A stretch of 64,000 bases of DNA. It comes from Dermabacter vaginalis. Its GTDB lineage: Bacteria > Actinomycetota > Actinomycetes > Actinomycetales > Dermabacteraceae. The notes below the pieces were generated by a model, which searched no databases, was not told where the DNA came from, and worked only from the letters and a program-made list of their open reading frames with translations. The stretch spans positions 2,232,001 through 2,296,000 of the forward strand of contig NZ_CP012117.1 in assembly GCF_001678905.1 (NCBI RefSeq), in the 5' to 3' direction. The first letter of the stretch is position 1. The number at the start of each line of letters is the position of its first letter. The position numbers and the translations under genes were made by a program. Below, one piece after another: positions 26,414 to 34,907 of the stretch.

Positions 26414-28141
26414 TTAGCGCGCGGGAATCTCGCGCACGTTCTCGAGGAGGGCAGCGGCTTCGGCATCGCTCGTCGTGTGCTCCGCCTCGAGGCGGGCGGC
26501 GATAAACGCCGAGTACGCCTCGATCTCGGCCTCGCGCCGCGCCTCGTCCCAGCCGAGCTCGCCCGCGAGGATCTCCGCGACCTCGCGAGCAGCGCTCACG
26601 CCACGATCACGCGTCTCGTAGTCGAGGCGCGTGCGGCGCATGAGGGCATCGGCGAGGTGAAGCACGCCCTCGCTCCGGGCGGCGTACACAATTTCGGCAC
26701 GGAGATAGCGAGGGGCGTCCGTGAGCGGTGTCGCGAGCTCGGGGTTCTCGTCCATGAGGGCGAAAATGTCCTCGAGCAATGAGCCGTAGCGGAAGAGCAA
26801 GCGTTCGAGGCGTACCTCGTCGATTCCGTACTTCCCCGCGAGCGCGGTTGCACGCACCCGCATCTCCTCGTAGCCGGCGCCACCGATGACGGGGATGTCG
26901 CGAGTTTTGGTCTTCGGGGCATCGGGGGTCCCGCGAAGGGCGAAGTCGACGACGTCTTCCGCCATGACGCGGTAGGTCGTGTACTTGCCGCCGGCGATCG
27001 CGCTCAGGCCCGGTTCGACCTCCATCACCGTGTGTTCGCGCGACACCTTCGTCGAGGCGCCGTCAGACTTTTTCACGGGCTGAAGAAGGGGGCGCAAGCC
27101 GGCGTAGACGCCGATGACGTCCTCGCGCGTGAGCGGGCGGCGAAGCACGTCGTTGGCCTTTTCGAGCACGTAGTCGATGTCGCTGCTCGTTGCGGTGGGC
27201 ACCGAGACGTTTTCTTTCCACGGGGTGTCGGTCGTGCCGATCAGCCAGTATTCGTCCCACGGGATGATGAACAGCACCGATTTCTCGGTTTGCGTGATGA
27301 TGCCCGTGTTGTCCTTCGCCTCAATCGCCTCGCGCGGCACCGTGATGTGGATGCCTTTCGAGGCAAGCACCTGAAGGCCTGAATCGGCGCCGGCGCGATC
27401 CTGTTCTTCACCGGTCCACACGCCACCGGCAAGAATGACCTCGCGCGCGTACACCTCGTACTCGTTACCCGTCTCGAGGTCCGTGATGGCAGCGCCCACG
27501 ACGCGGCCACCGTCCTTGAGGTAGCGCGTGACCTTCGTATAGTTCGCGGCGGCAGCGCCGAGGTTCACGGCGGAGCGCACGAGCATCGCGACGAAGCGCG
27601 CGTCATCCATGCGGGAATCGTAGAACTCGATCGCGCCCGAGTTCTTTTCGGGGTCGAGTCCCGCGAAATCCTTCGCGAGGCCCTTCGAAAAGACGTGCTT
27701 GTGGATCGGGACCTCGCGGTGGCCGATCTGCATCGCGTCGTAGAGGGCGATGCCCGAGCCAATGAAGCCGCGCTCGAAAACGTTCTTCATGGGGAACATG
27801 AAGCTGATGGGCTTCACCAGGTGCGGCGCGGTCTTTGAGATGAGCAGGTCGCGCTCGCGGAGGGCTTCGGCGACGAGCGTGAAATCGAGCATTTGCAGGT
27901 AGCGGAGGCCGCCGTGCATGAGTTTGGACGAGCGCGAGCTCGTGCCACTCGCCCAGTCGTTCATCTCGACGATGCCAACGCTGAGGCCGCGGGTTGCCGC
28001 ATCAAAGGCGGCACCGGCACCGTTGACTCCGCCGCCGACGATGAAGATGTCGAGGGGATTGTTGGCGCTCGTCGCGGCAAGTTTCTCAAGGTGTGCGGCA
28101 CGCGAGCTGGGATTGAGTGCGGAGCGGGCGGATGAGGACAT
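26414..28141 (-). CDS. glpD: Aerobic glycerol-3-phosphate dehydrogenase
   Basis: A 575-residue FAD-dependent GlpD. The dinucleotide-binding motif [17 protein letters not shown] lies at 32-48, followed by [15 protein letters not shown], the second FAD signature of the family. [17 protein letters not shown] and YAGLRPLL are further family segments, and a C-terminal helical cap follows ([10 protein letters not shown]). It oxidises glycerol 3-phosphate to dihydroxyacetone phosphate at the membrane and passes electrons to quinone. The frame is open to 28231, but the ATG at 28141 with GAAGGAAG upstream is preferred. It precedes glpK. Confidence 0.94.
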   Translation of the reverse strand: MSSSARSALNPSSRAAHLEKLAATSANNPLDIFIVGGGVNGAGAAFDAATRGLSVGIVEMNDWASGTSSRSSKLMHGGLRYLQMLDFTLVAEALRERDLLISKTAPHLVKPISFMFPMKNVFERGFIGSGIALYDAMQIGHREVPIHKHVFSKGLAKDFAGLDPEKNSGAIEFYDSRMDDARFVAMLVRSAVNLGAAAANYTKVTRYLKDGGRVVGAAITDLETGNEYEVYAREVILAGGVWTGEEQDRAGADSGLQVLASKGIHITVPREAIEAKDNTGIITQTEKSVLFIIPWDEYWLIGTTDTPWKENVSVPTATSSDIDYVLEKANDVLRRPLTREDVIGVYAGLRPLLQPVKKSDGASTKVSREHTVMEVEPGLSAIAGGKYTTYRVMAEDVVDFALRGTPDAPKTKTRDIPVIGGAGYEEMRVRATALAGKYGIDEVRLERLLFRYGSLLEDIFALMDENPELATPLTDAPRYLRAEIVYAARSEGVLHLADALMRRTRLDYETRDRGVSAAREVAEILAGELGWDEARREAEIEAYSAFIAARLEAEHTTSDAEAAALLENVREIPAR

Positions 28142-28296
28142 AACCACTTCCTTCGTCGGGTGTGCTCGGTTCGCCGTTGAACCACATTTCGCAAGCTCCG
28201 GTGAGGCTAACACCGCTACATCACCGTTCACGGAGAGTCACCGGCCGGCTCGGTTCTACACTGGTTGCACGCGCACCGGCACGCATAGGAGCACCC

Positions 28297-29289
28297 ATGA
28301 CCGCGACAGTTCGCATTCTCGTTCTCGGCCTCGGCGGCACGATCGCCATGAGCCAAAACCAGCCGGGCGGGCACGCCTCACCCGCGGCACAACCAGATGC
28401 GAGCATGTTCCCCATCCCCGGTATCGAGCTGGAGTTTCGGGAAATCGCGAACGTGGGTTCGCCCTCGGTCACGTTCGCGCACGTGCGGGAGGTTCTGCGG
28501 GTGGCGCGGGAGGGGTGCGACGCTGGCTTTCGCGGCATCGTGCTCACTCACGGCACCGACACTCTCGAAGAGACGGCATTCTTGCTCAATCGTTATTGGA
28601 ACCTCGATACGCCCCTTGTTGTCACGGGTGCGATGCGCCCCGCGAATGCCCCCGGCGCGGATGGGCCCGCGAACCTTCACGACGCAATTGTGACCGCCGC
28701 GAGCGAGCAGGCGCGCGGCCTCGGCGTTCTCGCGGTTTTCGACGCGCTCGTGCACGCCGCCGATCGCGTGACGAAGGTCAGCTCTCGAAGTATCGACGCG
28801 TTCGATTCGGAGCCTTCAGGTCCCCTTGCGCTCGTGAGCGAGGAGGGGATTCGCGCGATGTATGCGCTGGAGGCGTCGGACTGCGTTCTGCCCACCGTGC
28901 CCGCCGAGCTTCCCTCCGTGCCTCTCATCGGGACGGGCCTTTTTGATCGCGGCGAGGCACTCGGGGCGCTCGTGCATCAGGCCGAGCCGCCCGCGGGCAT
29001 CGTGATCAATGGCGTGGGGATGGGGCACGTGCCCGAGGCTGTCATGCCGCTCGTGCGCGAGGCCCGCGAGCGCGGCATCCAGATCGTTGTCGCGACGCGA
29101 ATTCCCGAGGGCGGCACGTCGACCTACCACTACTCTTACCCGGGCGCGGAAGTGGATCTCATCAATTCGGGTGCGTGCATGGCCGGCATGTTGAGCGCGC
29201 ACAAGGCGCGGCTACTGCTCCAGGTTCTGCTCGCTGCCGGCGCGAGCCGCGAGGAGATCAGCGGCGCGTTCGCGGGCTTCGCCTACTGA
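28297..29289 (+). CDS. L-asparaginase
   Basis: A 330-residue asparaginase of the homotetrameric type I/II family. Active-site threonine signatures: LGGTIAMS with Thr15, and THGTDTLEE at 84-92 with Thr87 and Asp88; a Lys follows in DRVTKVSSR. There is no signal peptide, so the enzyme is cytosolic. It hydrolyses asparagine to aspartate and ammonia. The ATG at 28297 has AGGAG 6-7 bases upstream. Divergent from glpD, with 155 bases between. Substrate range (Asn versus Gln) is not certain. Confidence 0.9.
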   Translation: MTATVRILVLGLGGTIAMSQNQPGGHASPAAQPDASMFPIPGIELEFREIANVGSPSVTFAHVREVLRVAREGCDAGFRGIVLTHGTDTLEETAFLLNRYWNLDTPLVVTGAMRPANAPGADGPANLHDAIVTAASEQARGLGVLAVFDALVHAADRVTKVSSRSIDAFDSEPSGPLALVSEEGIRAMYALEASDCVLPTVPAELPSVPLIGTGLFDRGEALGALVHQAEPPAGIVINGVGMGHVPEAVMPLVREARERGIQIVVATRIPEGGTSTYHYSYPGAEVDLINSGACMAGMLSAHKARLLLQVLLAAGASREEISGAFAGFAY

Positions 29290-29319
29290 TGCTCTGTGGC
29301 AGCCACCCCGGCCCTACTT

Positions 29320-29372
29320 TTCATAAATTTCATAAATTTCAAAGCAATTCATAAAACTCATAGATCTTCATA
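29320..29372. repeat. Six phased TTCATA repeats upstream of ATPase gene
   Basis: TTCATA or a one-base variant begins at 29320, 29329, 29338 (TTCAAA), 29348, 29357 (CTCATA) and 29367, a period of 9-10 bases. The stretch is strongly AT-rich within GC-rich DNA and ends 24 bases before the ATPase ATG at 29397. Same-face repeats like these suggest cooperative protein binding, an operator or an initiator-like site. Confidence 0.7.
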
Positions 29373-29396
29373 GGTGCTGCGGCCTACTCTTGAGGT

Positions 29397-30554
29397 ATGA
29401 CCGGTGCACGCAACCCCTTCCGCGCAACCCTTGGCGCCACTCCCCCGCTTCTTGTCGGTCGCAACGAAGCGGTGCAGAACTTTGCCTTCGCGCTCGATGA
29501 CGGTCCCGGAGCTCACGAACGCATCTCGCTCATTGTGGGCCCAAGGGGAATCGGGAAGACGGTGCTTCTCAACGCATTCGAGGACACAGCCCAGGAGCAC
29601 GGGTGGTTCGTCATAAGTGAGACGGCGACACAGGGCTTTGTGGAGCGCATCCGCAGCGAGATCATTCGCCGTTTGGCACGTCAGCGCTCGCAACTCAAGG
29701 GCCTAGGGCTCTCCATCTTCGGCGTTGGCGGCTCCGTCACCTGGGACTCCTCCTCGATCTCGGAAACGTCATACTCCTTGCGCAATGCCCTCGATGACTA
29801 CCTCGCGTACAAGGCCGATCTCGATCGCTCTGCGGGACAACCTGCGAGCGGCGTGCTCATTACCCTCGACGAAATGCACCACCAACGCAACGATGAACTG
29901 ATTGAGTTCGGTGCGACCGTTCAGCACCTTGTACGAGAGGGAAAAGACATCGCTGTCGCGATGGCCGGGATCCCCTCGGCGATCAAACCGTTGCTGTCCA
30001 GCCGAACGAGCGAGAGTGAAGGTCCAAACCCCATCACGTTCTTGCGCCGTGCCGAGAGAATTGAACTCGACCGTGTATCGGACGATGACGTGCGCCTGGC
30101 GCTCGAGAGTCCGCTAGCCGAAGCAGAGATCTCCTGGACGGAAGATGCACTCGAGACCGCTGTCAACTCGTGCCAGGGCTACCCCTTTATGATCCAGCTC
30201 GTCGGGCAGTGGGCATTTCGCGAGGCTCAGGGGAGGAGTATCACGCGAGAAGCTGCCGAACGAGGGGCAGACAAGGCCCGACGAAAACTCGGCCAACTCG
30301 TTCACGAACCTGCCTTGGCAGACCTTTCCGATGTTGATCGCTCGTTTCTCATCTTTATGGCGCGAGACGACGGTCCTACGGAAATCGCCGACCTCAAGGC
30401 ACGGTTCGGCCGCTCAGACTCCTACGTCAGCAACTACCGCAGGCGTCTTATCGATGCCGAAATGATCGTCGAAGCTGGGCGTGGTCGCATTGATTTTGCG
30501 CTGCCGTATCTGCGCGAATATTTGCGCGAGCACGCCGCCAGCCTCGTGGACTAG
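29397..30554 (+). CDS. AAA/STAND-type ATPase with C-terminal winged helix
   Basis: A 385-residue P-loop protein. Walker A is IVGPRGIGKTVLL (about 45-57), Walker B is VLITLDEMHH (near 155-164), and sensor-like positions follow (AMAGIPSAI). The lid domain has CQGYPFMIQLVGQWA, as in Orc1/Cdc6-like and STAND ATPases. The C-terminal 70 residues form a winged helix (DLKARFGRSDSYVSNYRRRL) that could bind DNA. ATG at 29397, weak GAGG before it. Six phased repeats directly upstream may be its own binding site. The exact role is unknown; ATP-dependent regulator or defence switch are both possible. Confidence 0.8.
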   Translation: MTGARNPFRATLGATPPLLVGRNEAVQNFAFALDDGPGAHERISLIVGPRGIGKTVLLNAFEDTAQEHGWFVISETATQGFVERIRSEIIRRLARQRSQLKGLGLSIFGVGGSVTWDSSSISETSYSLRNALDDYLAYKADLDRSAGQPASGVLITLDEMHHQRNDELIEFGATVQHLVREGKDIAVAMAGIPSAIKPLLSSRTSESEGPNPITFLRRAERIELDRVSDDDVRLALESPLAEAEISWTEDALETAVNSCQGYPFMIQLVGQWAFREAQGRSITREAAERGADKARRKLGQLVHEPALADLSDVDRSFLIFMARDDGPTEIADLKARFGRSDSYVSNYRRRLIDAEMIVEAGRGRIDFALPYLREYLREHAASLVD

Positions 30555-30600
30555 GTGTACTAAGTGTACTGACCGGAGACGTTGATCGACGGTCAGGAGC

Positions 30601-30631
30601 TTGACCTTGACGCAGCGTCAATGTTTAGCGT
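30601..30631 (+). promoter_or_regulatory. MerR-type promoter with 19-bp spacer and palindromic operator
   Basis: -35 TTGACC (30601-30606) and -10 TAGCGT (30626-30631) are separated by 19 bases. The spacer is filled by the perfect palindrome TTGACGCAGCGTCAA (30607-30621). An over-long spacer holding a palindrome is the mark of MerR-activated promoters. A start at about 30638-30639 would coincide with the ATG of the DUF2268 gene, giving a leaderless mRNA. Confidence 0.75.
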
Positions 30632-30638
30632 CGTGGGC

Positions 30639-31544
30639 ATGACAGTGACGATGATTGACAGTGCCGCTGGGATGCGGGCGATGGTGAGCAGTTCTCCGGA
30701 GCAGTGGAAGGACGCAGCTCGCAGACTGTGGGAGCCGATGGCGGGAATGTACTTCTTCATTCCCGGTGGACCTGATCTGGCCGCGGTTCACAGCCAGAAC
30801 TTCGGTTTCGGACCCTCCGTAGCGGCAGGCAAGATCCTCGGCGCGGTCGACGCTTTGGAACGCGCCGATGCTTGGGGCCGTGTCGAGCGAGCGCTCGAAA
30901 CGGGGCTGCGGGAGCTGAACGCTGCCGATCCGACTGTGGCGATGCCTGACCTGACGGTGTTGCTCGTGCTCGGGGATCCCACCAACAAGCACTTCATGGA
31001 TGAGATACGCGGCCTGTCGGCCTTCGGTGGGATCAGCGGGTACATCGCCATCACGATCTGGCCCACCGACGAGGTTCTGGCGCGGTTGGAGGGCATCGCC
31101 CTGCACGAGCTCCACCACAATGTGCGGTACTCGCCCGGAGGCGTGGTGTGGAACCCGCAGACGGTCACGGTTGGCGAGCACGTAGTGGCTGAGGGTCTCG
31201 CGGACCTGTTCGCCGCCGACCTCGTGGGCGAGCAGGGATTCACGCACTTCGTCAGCGACCAGACCCGTACCAGTGACGAGGTGCTGCGCCGCGTCACCGA
31301 AGGCCTGGACGTGACTGGCATGCAGGATTTCGCGGCTTGGGTGTTGGGCGATCCGAGCGCTTGCCTGTTCGGCGCAACACCGGTCGGGCTGCCCACCGGG
31401 GCCGGTTACGCTGCCGGGGCACGCTTCGTGTCCGCTTATCGGGAGGCCACCGGACAGTCACCCGCCAGGGCCGTGGCCACGCCCGCCTCCGAGATCCTGG
31501 CCGTGGCACTGCCACAGTTGGGTCTGACAATGCCAGCCCGCTGA
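30639..31544 (+). CDS. DUF2268-type putative zinc metalloprotease
   Basis: A 301-residue protein whose HELHH motif (in IALHELHHNVRYS) is the zinc site of gluzincin-like DUF2268 proteins (YjaZ in Bacillus). EGLADLFAADLVGE downstream supplies the third ligand Glu. No signal peptide, so it is cytosolic. Frame-open starts exist further up (TTG 30582, ATG 30621), but the MerR-type promoter places transcription start at about 30639, so that ATG is chosen as a leaderless start. The MerR gene follows 14 bases later, forming a two-gene operon. The substrate is unknown. Different base use from the neighbours and an adjacent IS suggest transfer. Confidence 0.78.
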   Translation: MTVTMIDSAAGMRAMVSSSPEQWKDAARRLWEPMAGMYFFIPGGPDLAAVHSQNFGFGPSVAAGKILGAVDALERADAWGRVERALETGLRELNAADPTVAMPDLTVLLVLGDPTNKHFMDEIRGLSAFGGISGYIAITIWPTDEVLARLEGIALHELHHNVRYSPGGVVWNPQTVTVGEHVVAEGLADLFAADLVGEQGFTHFVSDQTRTSDEVLRRVTEGLDVTGMQDFAAWVLGDPSACLFGATPVGLPTGAGYAAGARFVSAYREATGQSPARAVATPASEILAVALPQLGLTMPAR

Positions 31545-31558
31545 CGAGAGAGGCCGAA

Positions 31559-32326
31559 ATGATGGAGTGGACCGTCCAAGAACTCGCTGACCGCGCCGGC
31601 ATCAGCGCCAGGACATTGCGTCACTATCACCAGATCGGCCTACTCGTCCCGGACCGGATCGGCGCGAACGGCTATCGCTACTACGGGCCTGTCGCCGTGG
31701 CACGCCTGCAACGCATCCTGCTCCTGCGTGACGCCGGCCTGGCCCTGGGTGCGATCGGCGAAGCGCTGGCAAGCGACGCGAACCCAGACGAGGAGATCAC
31801 CGCCCTCGAGGCGCACCTGGTACACCTCGAGCACGAGCGGGAAGCGCTGGAACGTCGTATCGCGTCCGTCGAGCACACCGTGACGATGCGACGCGAGGGA
31901 CGCCAACCGCGGATGGACATGGTACTCGAAGGCTTCAACGACCGCTATGAGGCCGAGGTGACCCAACGATGGGGACGCGTGGTCTTCGAGCAGTCCAACC
32001 GGTGGTGGCATAGCAAGAACCTCACCCAGCAACGTCAGTTCCAGGCCGACGCCGAACAGCTCCTGGCGCGGTGGGGCGAACTCCACCAGTCGGGTGTCTC
32101 CCCATTGAGCGACCAGGCCCAACAGCACGCAGCCGCCCATGCCGCCTGGTTCGCCCAGATCCCCGGGACGCCCGGGCATGCCGGCGACCTGGACAAGACC
32201 CGCGCCATGCTCACTGGCATGGCCAACCTCTACGCCACCAACCCAGACTTCCATCCCGCTTTCGGTGGTGCAGAAGCCGCCGGCTTCGCCGCCCAAGCGC
32301 TGCGCCACTACGCCCAGAGCCACTGA
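31559..32326 (+). CDS. MerR-family regulator with TipAS ligand-binding domain
   Basis: A 255-residue regulator. Residues 1-75 are the MerR winged helix (WTVQELADRAGISARTLRHY, RYYGPVAVARLQRI). A dimerisation coiled coil spans about 80-115 (EEITALEAHLVHLEHEREAL). The C-terminal 140 residues match the TipAS antibiotic-binding domain (RWWHSKNLTQQRQFQADAEQ, MLTGMANLYATNPDFHPAFG). TipAS domains trap thiopeptides and related peptide antibiotics. It probably binds the palindrome at 30607-30621 and activates its own operon with the DUF2268 protease when ligand is present. ATG at 31559 with AGAGAGG before it; a second ATG follows at once. Confidence 0.9.
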   Translation: MMEWTVQELADRAGISARTLRHYHQIGLLVPDRIGANGYRYYGPVAVARLQRILLLRDAGLALGAIGEALASDANPDEEITALEAHLVHLEHEREALERRIASVEHTVTMRREGRQPRMDMVLEGFNDRYEAEVTQRWGRVVFEQSNRWWHSKNLTQQRQFQADAEQLLARWGELHQSGVSPLSDQAQQHAAAHAAWFAQIPGTPGHAGDLDKTRAMLTGMANLYATNPDFHPAFGGAEAAGFAAQALRHYAQSH

Positions 32327-32371
32327 AAAGCACCCTTCGGGATGGTCGCTGCGACCGAAGGGAATGCCGCC

Positions 32372-33357
32372 ATGACTCATGCCAATGCAGCACTCACTCC
32401 ACGTCACCGCCTCGAGGTTGCGCGGCTCGTCGTTGACGAGGGCCGGTCTGTCAGCGAGGTCGCCGCACGATTCCAGGGCTCGTGGCCGACGGTGAAGCGC
32501 TGGGCCGACCGCTATCGCGCCGGGCAGTCCATGCAGGACCGATCCTCACGGCCACATCAGTCGCCGAACAAGACCAGCCAGGCGATGGCGAAGCGCTGCA
32601 TCCAGCTGCGCCTCCGACTGCAGGAAGGGCCTGTGCAGTTGGCCTGTCGGCTGGGGATCGCGCCCTCGACGGTTCACCGGATCCTGGTCGATGCCGGCCT
32701 GAACCGGCTCTCGCACGTTGATCGCGCCACCGGGGAGTCAGTGCGCCGTTACGAGCATGACCATCCCGGGGCGATGCTGCATGTCGATGCGAAGCAGCTA
32801 GGCAACATTCCCGACGGCGGGGGCTGGCGCTACGTCGGCCGACAACAGGGCGAGAAGAACCGCGCCGCCACTCCGGACAAGCAGAAGAACAAGTACCGGG
32901 ACCCGTTGATGGGCAAGACCTACGTCCATACCGTCATTGACGACCATTCCCGTGTCGCCTACGCCGAGATCCACGACGACGAAACCGCCATCACCGCCAC
33001 CGCGGTCCTGGTGAGGGCTGTCGAGTGGGTCAACGCCCGCGGTGTGAGCGTCGAGCGAGTCCTGTCCGACAATGGCGGCGCCACCGGTCCCACCTGTGGC
33101 GATACACCTGCACCGAACTCGGGATCACGCACAAGCACACCCGTCTGTATCGTCCGCAGACCAACGGGAAGATCGAACGCTTCCACCGCACCTTGGCCGA
33201 CGGCTGGGCCTATGCCCGCTGCTACACCTCAGAGGCCGAACGCCGGGGCGAGCTCGACGGCTGGCTGCACTACTACAACCATCACCGGCCACACACCGCC
33301 TGCGGCAACCAGCCGCCGTTCTCGCGATTGGCCAACGTCCCCGGTCAGTACAACTAG
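32372..33357 (+). pseudogene. IS481-family transposase, frameshifted
   Basis: N-terminal HTH (HRLEVARLVVDEGRSVSEVA), then an rve integrase core with the first Asp in HVDAKQLG and the second in LSDNGG near 33070. A single T appears lost at 33082-33083 (GCC ACC for GCC TAC). The +1 frame then continues with RSHLWRYTCTELGITHKH, RLYRPQTNGKIERFHRTL (catalytic Glu) and the GWLHYYNHHRPH tail, to a TAG at 33357. The full protein would be about 328 residues, normal for IS481. No terminal inverted repeats were found. The stop overlaps the MFS gene's stop on the other strand, so the right end of the element is probably lost. Confidence 0.88.
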
Positions 33358-34802
33358 GCCCGCGCGCGACGAGCGATGAGCACGTGCGCGAACCAGAAGA
33401 CGGCACCGCCGGCCGAAAGAGCAAGCCCACCGATACCGAGCTTCACCAGGTCGGCGCCGAGCATCGGCACCATCGCACCGGACACGATCGCGGCGACGAT
33501 GAGGTTCACGAACGTCGCGAAGCTCGTCGCGGCGCCGCGCTCCTCGGGGAACATGTCGAGAACCTCGAGCTGCACGGGCGCCATCATGAGCGCCGCCCCC
33601 ATGCCAAGAAGGCCCGGGCCAATCATGACCAGAAGGTGCCACACACCAAACTGCGAGGTGAGTTCGGGGGTGAGCATGGGAATGATCACCGAGAGGATCC
33701 CTCCGAGAACCGCGGTGATGAAGGCGATCGTGATGAGGCGCGAACGGCTCATGACGAAGGCGAGGCGCCCCACGAGGTAATTGCCGAGAATCATGCCCGC
33801 GATGATCGGGATAAACAGGACCCAGTAGTCCTGTTCGCCAAGGTGCATCACGTCGGGAACGATGATCGGCGCCGCCGAAATGAAGATGAAGTCGGCCTGG
33901 CTTGCGAGGCCAAGCGCGAGCGAGAGGCGCCAGATGACCGGCGAGCGCAGCACGCGCCCGAGCGAGGTGAGGATGCCCTTCGCGTTGAACGGCTGGCGTT
34001 TCTCGGGAAGGAGCGTCTCGGGGATGACAATGAGCATGAACACGAGGGTGACGAGCGCGTAAAGGAGCATCGCCCCGAAAATCCAGCGCCACGGTCCGAG
34101 CAGGAGGATCCAGCCGCCGAAGATCGGCGCCGCCGCGGGCGCGAGGGCGAAGATCATCATGACCTGGCTCATGAGCTTTTGCGCTTTGCCACCCCCGTAG
34201 AGGTCGCGGATCACGACGCGAGAGACGATCGTCGCTCCGCCCGCACTGAGCCCCTGGAGCACGCGGAAGGCGAACAGCATCGGGAGATTGACGGCGAGCG
34301 CCGCACCGAGCGAGCCGATCGAGAAAACGATGAGCGAAATGCTCATGACGCGCTTGCGCCCGATGGCATCGGAGAGCGGGCCGTGGAACATGCTCATGCA
34401 CGCGAAGGAGATGAGATACAGGCTCGTCACCTGCTGCATCGCGGCTGCGTCGGTGTGGAAGTCGCCCCTCATCGCCGGGAAGCCCGGGAAGATCATGTCG
34501 ATCGAGAACGGGCCGAGCATCGCGAGCAAGGCCATCGCAAACGTGAAACCGAAGGTGACCTTTTCGCTCCGCCCCAGGTGGAGGCGGAGCGCGGCTGTCT
34601 CGGTCGCGACTTCCTCGACCTGCTCGATCGGCCCGGTCACGTGGGAGACGTTGTCGGTGGGGTTGGCGAAAGCGACCTGCGGAATTTCTTCCGTTAGCGG
34701 CCGCGGCTCCTCGGTCGCGAGGCTTTCGGCGGCGCGCTCATCGGCAAGCCGCGCAAGTTCGAGTGCGCTGGTGTCGGTTTTCCTCTGAGAATCGTCTGTC
34801 AC
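33354..34802 (-). CDS. Bcr/CflA-type MFS drug efflux transporter
   Basis: A 482-residue major facilitator with 12 spans. The motif A region is MFHGPLSDAIGRKRVM, followed by RVLQGLSAGGATIVSRVVIRD, typical of Bcr/CflA drug:H+ antiporters. Residues 1-78 are an unusual charged cytoplasmic extension (LARLADERAAESLATEEP) before the first span. Start GTG at 34802. The last codons (ARRARA) and stop lie within the last codons of the IS481-type transposase on the opposite strand, so the natural C-terminus may have been replaced at the element junction. Substrates could be drugs such as bicyclomycin or chloramphenicol, or amino acids. Function is inferred from family. Confidence 0.87.
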   Translation of the reverse strand: MTDDSQRKTDTSALELARLADERAAESLATEEPRPLTEEIPQVAFANPTDNVSHVTGPIEQVEEVATETAALRLHLGRSEKVTFGFTFAMALLAMLGPFSIDMIFPGFPAMRGDFHTDAAAMQQVTSLYLISFACMSMFHGPLSDAIGRKRVMSISLIVFSIGSLGAALAVNLPMLFAFRVLQGLSAGGATIVSRVVIRDLYGGGKAQKLMSQVMMIFALAPAAAPIFGGWILLLGPWRWIFGAMLLYALVTLVFMLIVIPETLLPEKRQPFNAKGILTSLGRVLRSPVIWRLSLALGLASQADFIFISAAPIIVPDVMHLGEQDYWVLFIPIIAGMILGNYLVGRLAFVMSRSRLITIAFITAVLGGILSVIIPMLTPELTSQFGVWHLLVMIGPGLLGMGAALMMAPVQLEVLDMFPEERGAATSFATFVNLIVAAIVSGAMVPMLGADLVKLGIGGLALSAGGAVFWFAHVLIARRARA

Positions 34803-34907
34803 TTGGTCAAGTTTATGGAACTCTCGCGGCCTTCCAACCCCTCTCGCACAACATCACTCATGACGTCGGCGACACTCTTGCAACACTTCACCGCACAAGC
34901 GCGACCG

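Noticed and set aside
30555-30578. Tandem GTGTACT repeat after the ATPase gene
   Set aside because: Only two copies, no relation to the MerR promoter elements; probably chance.
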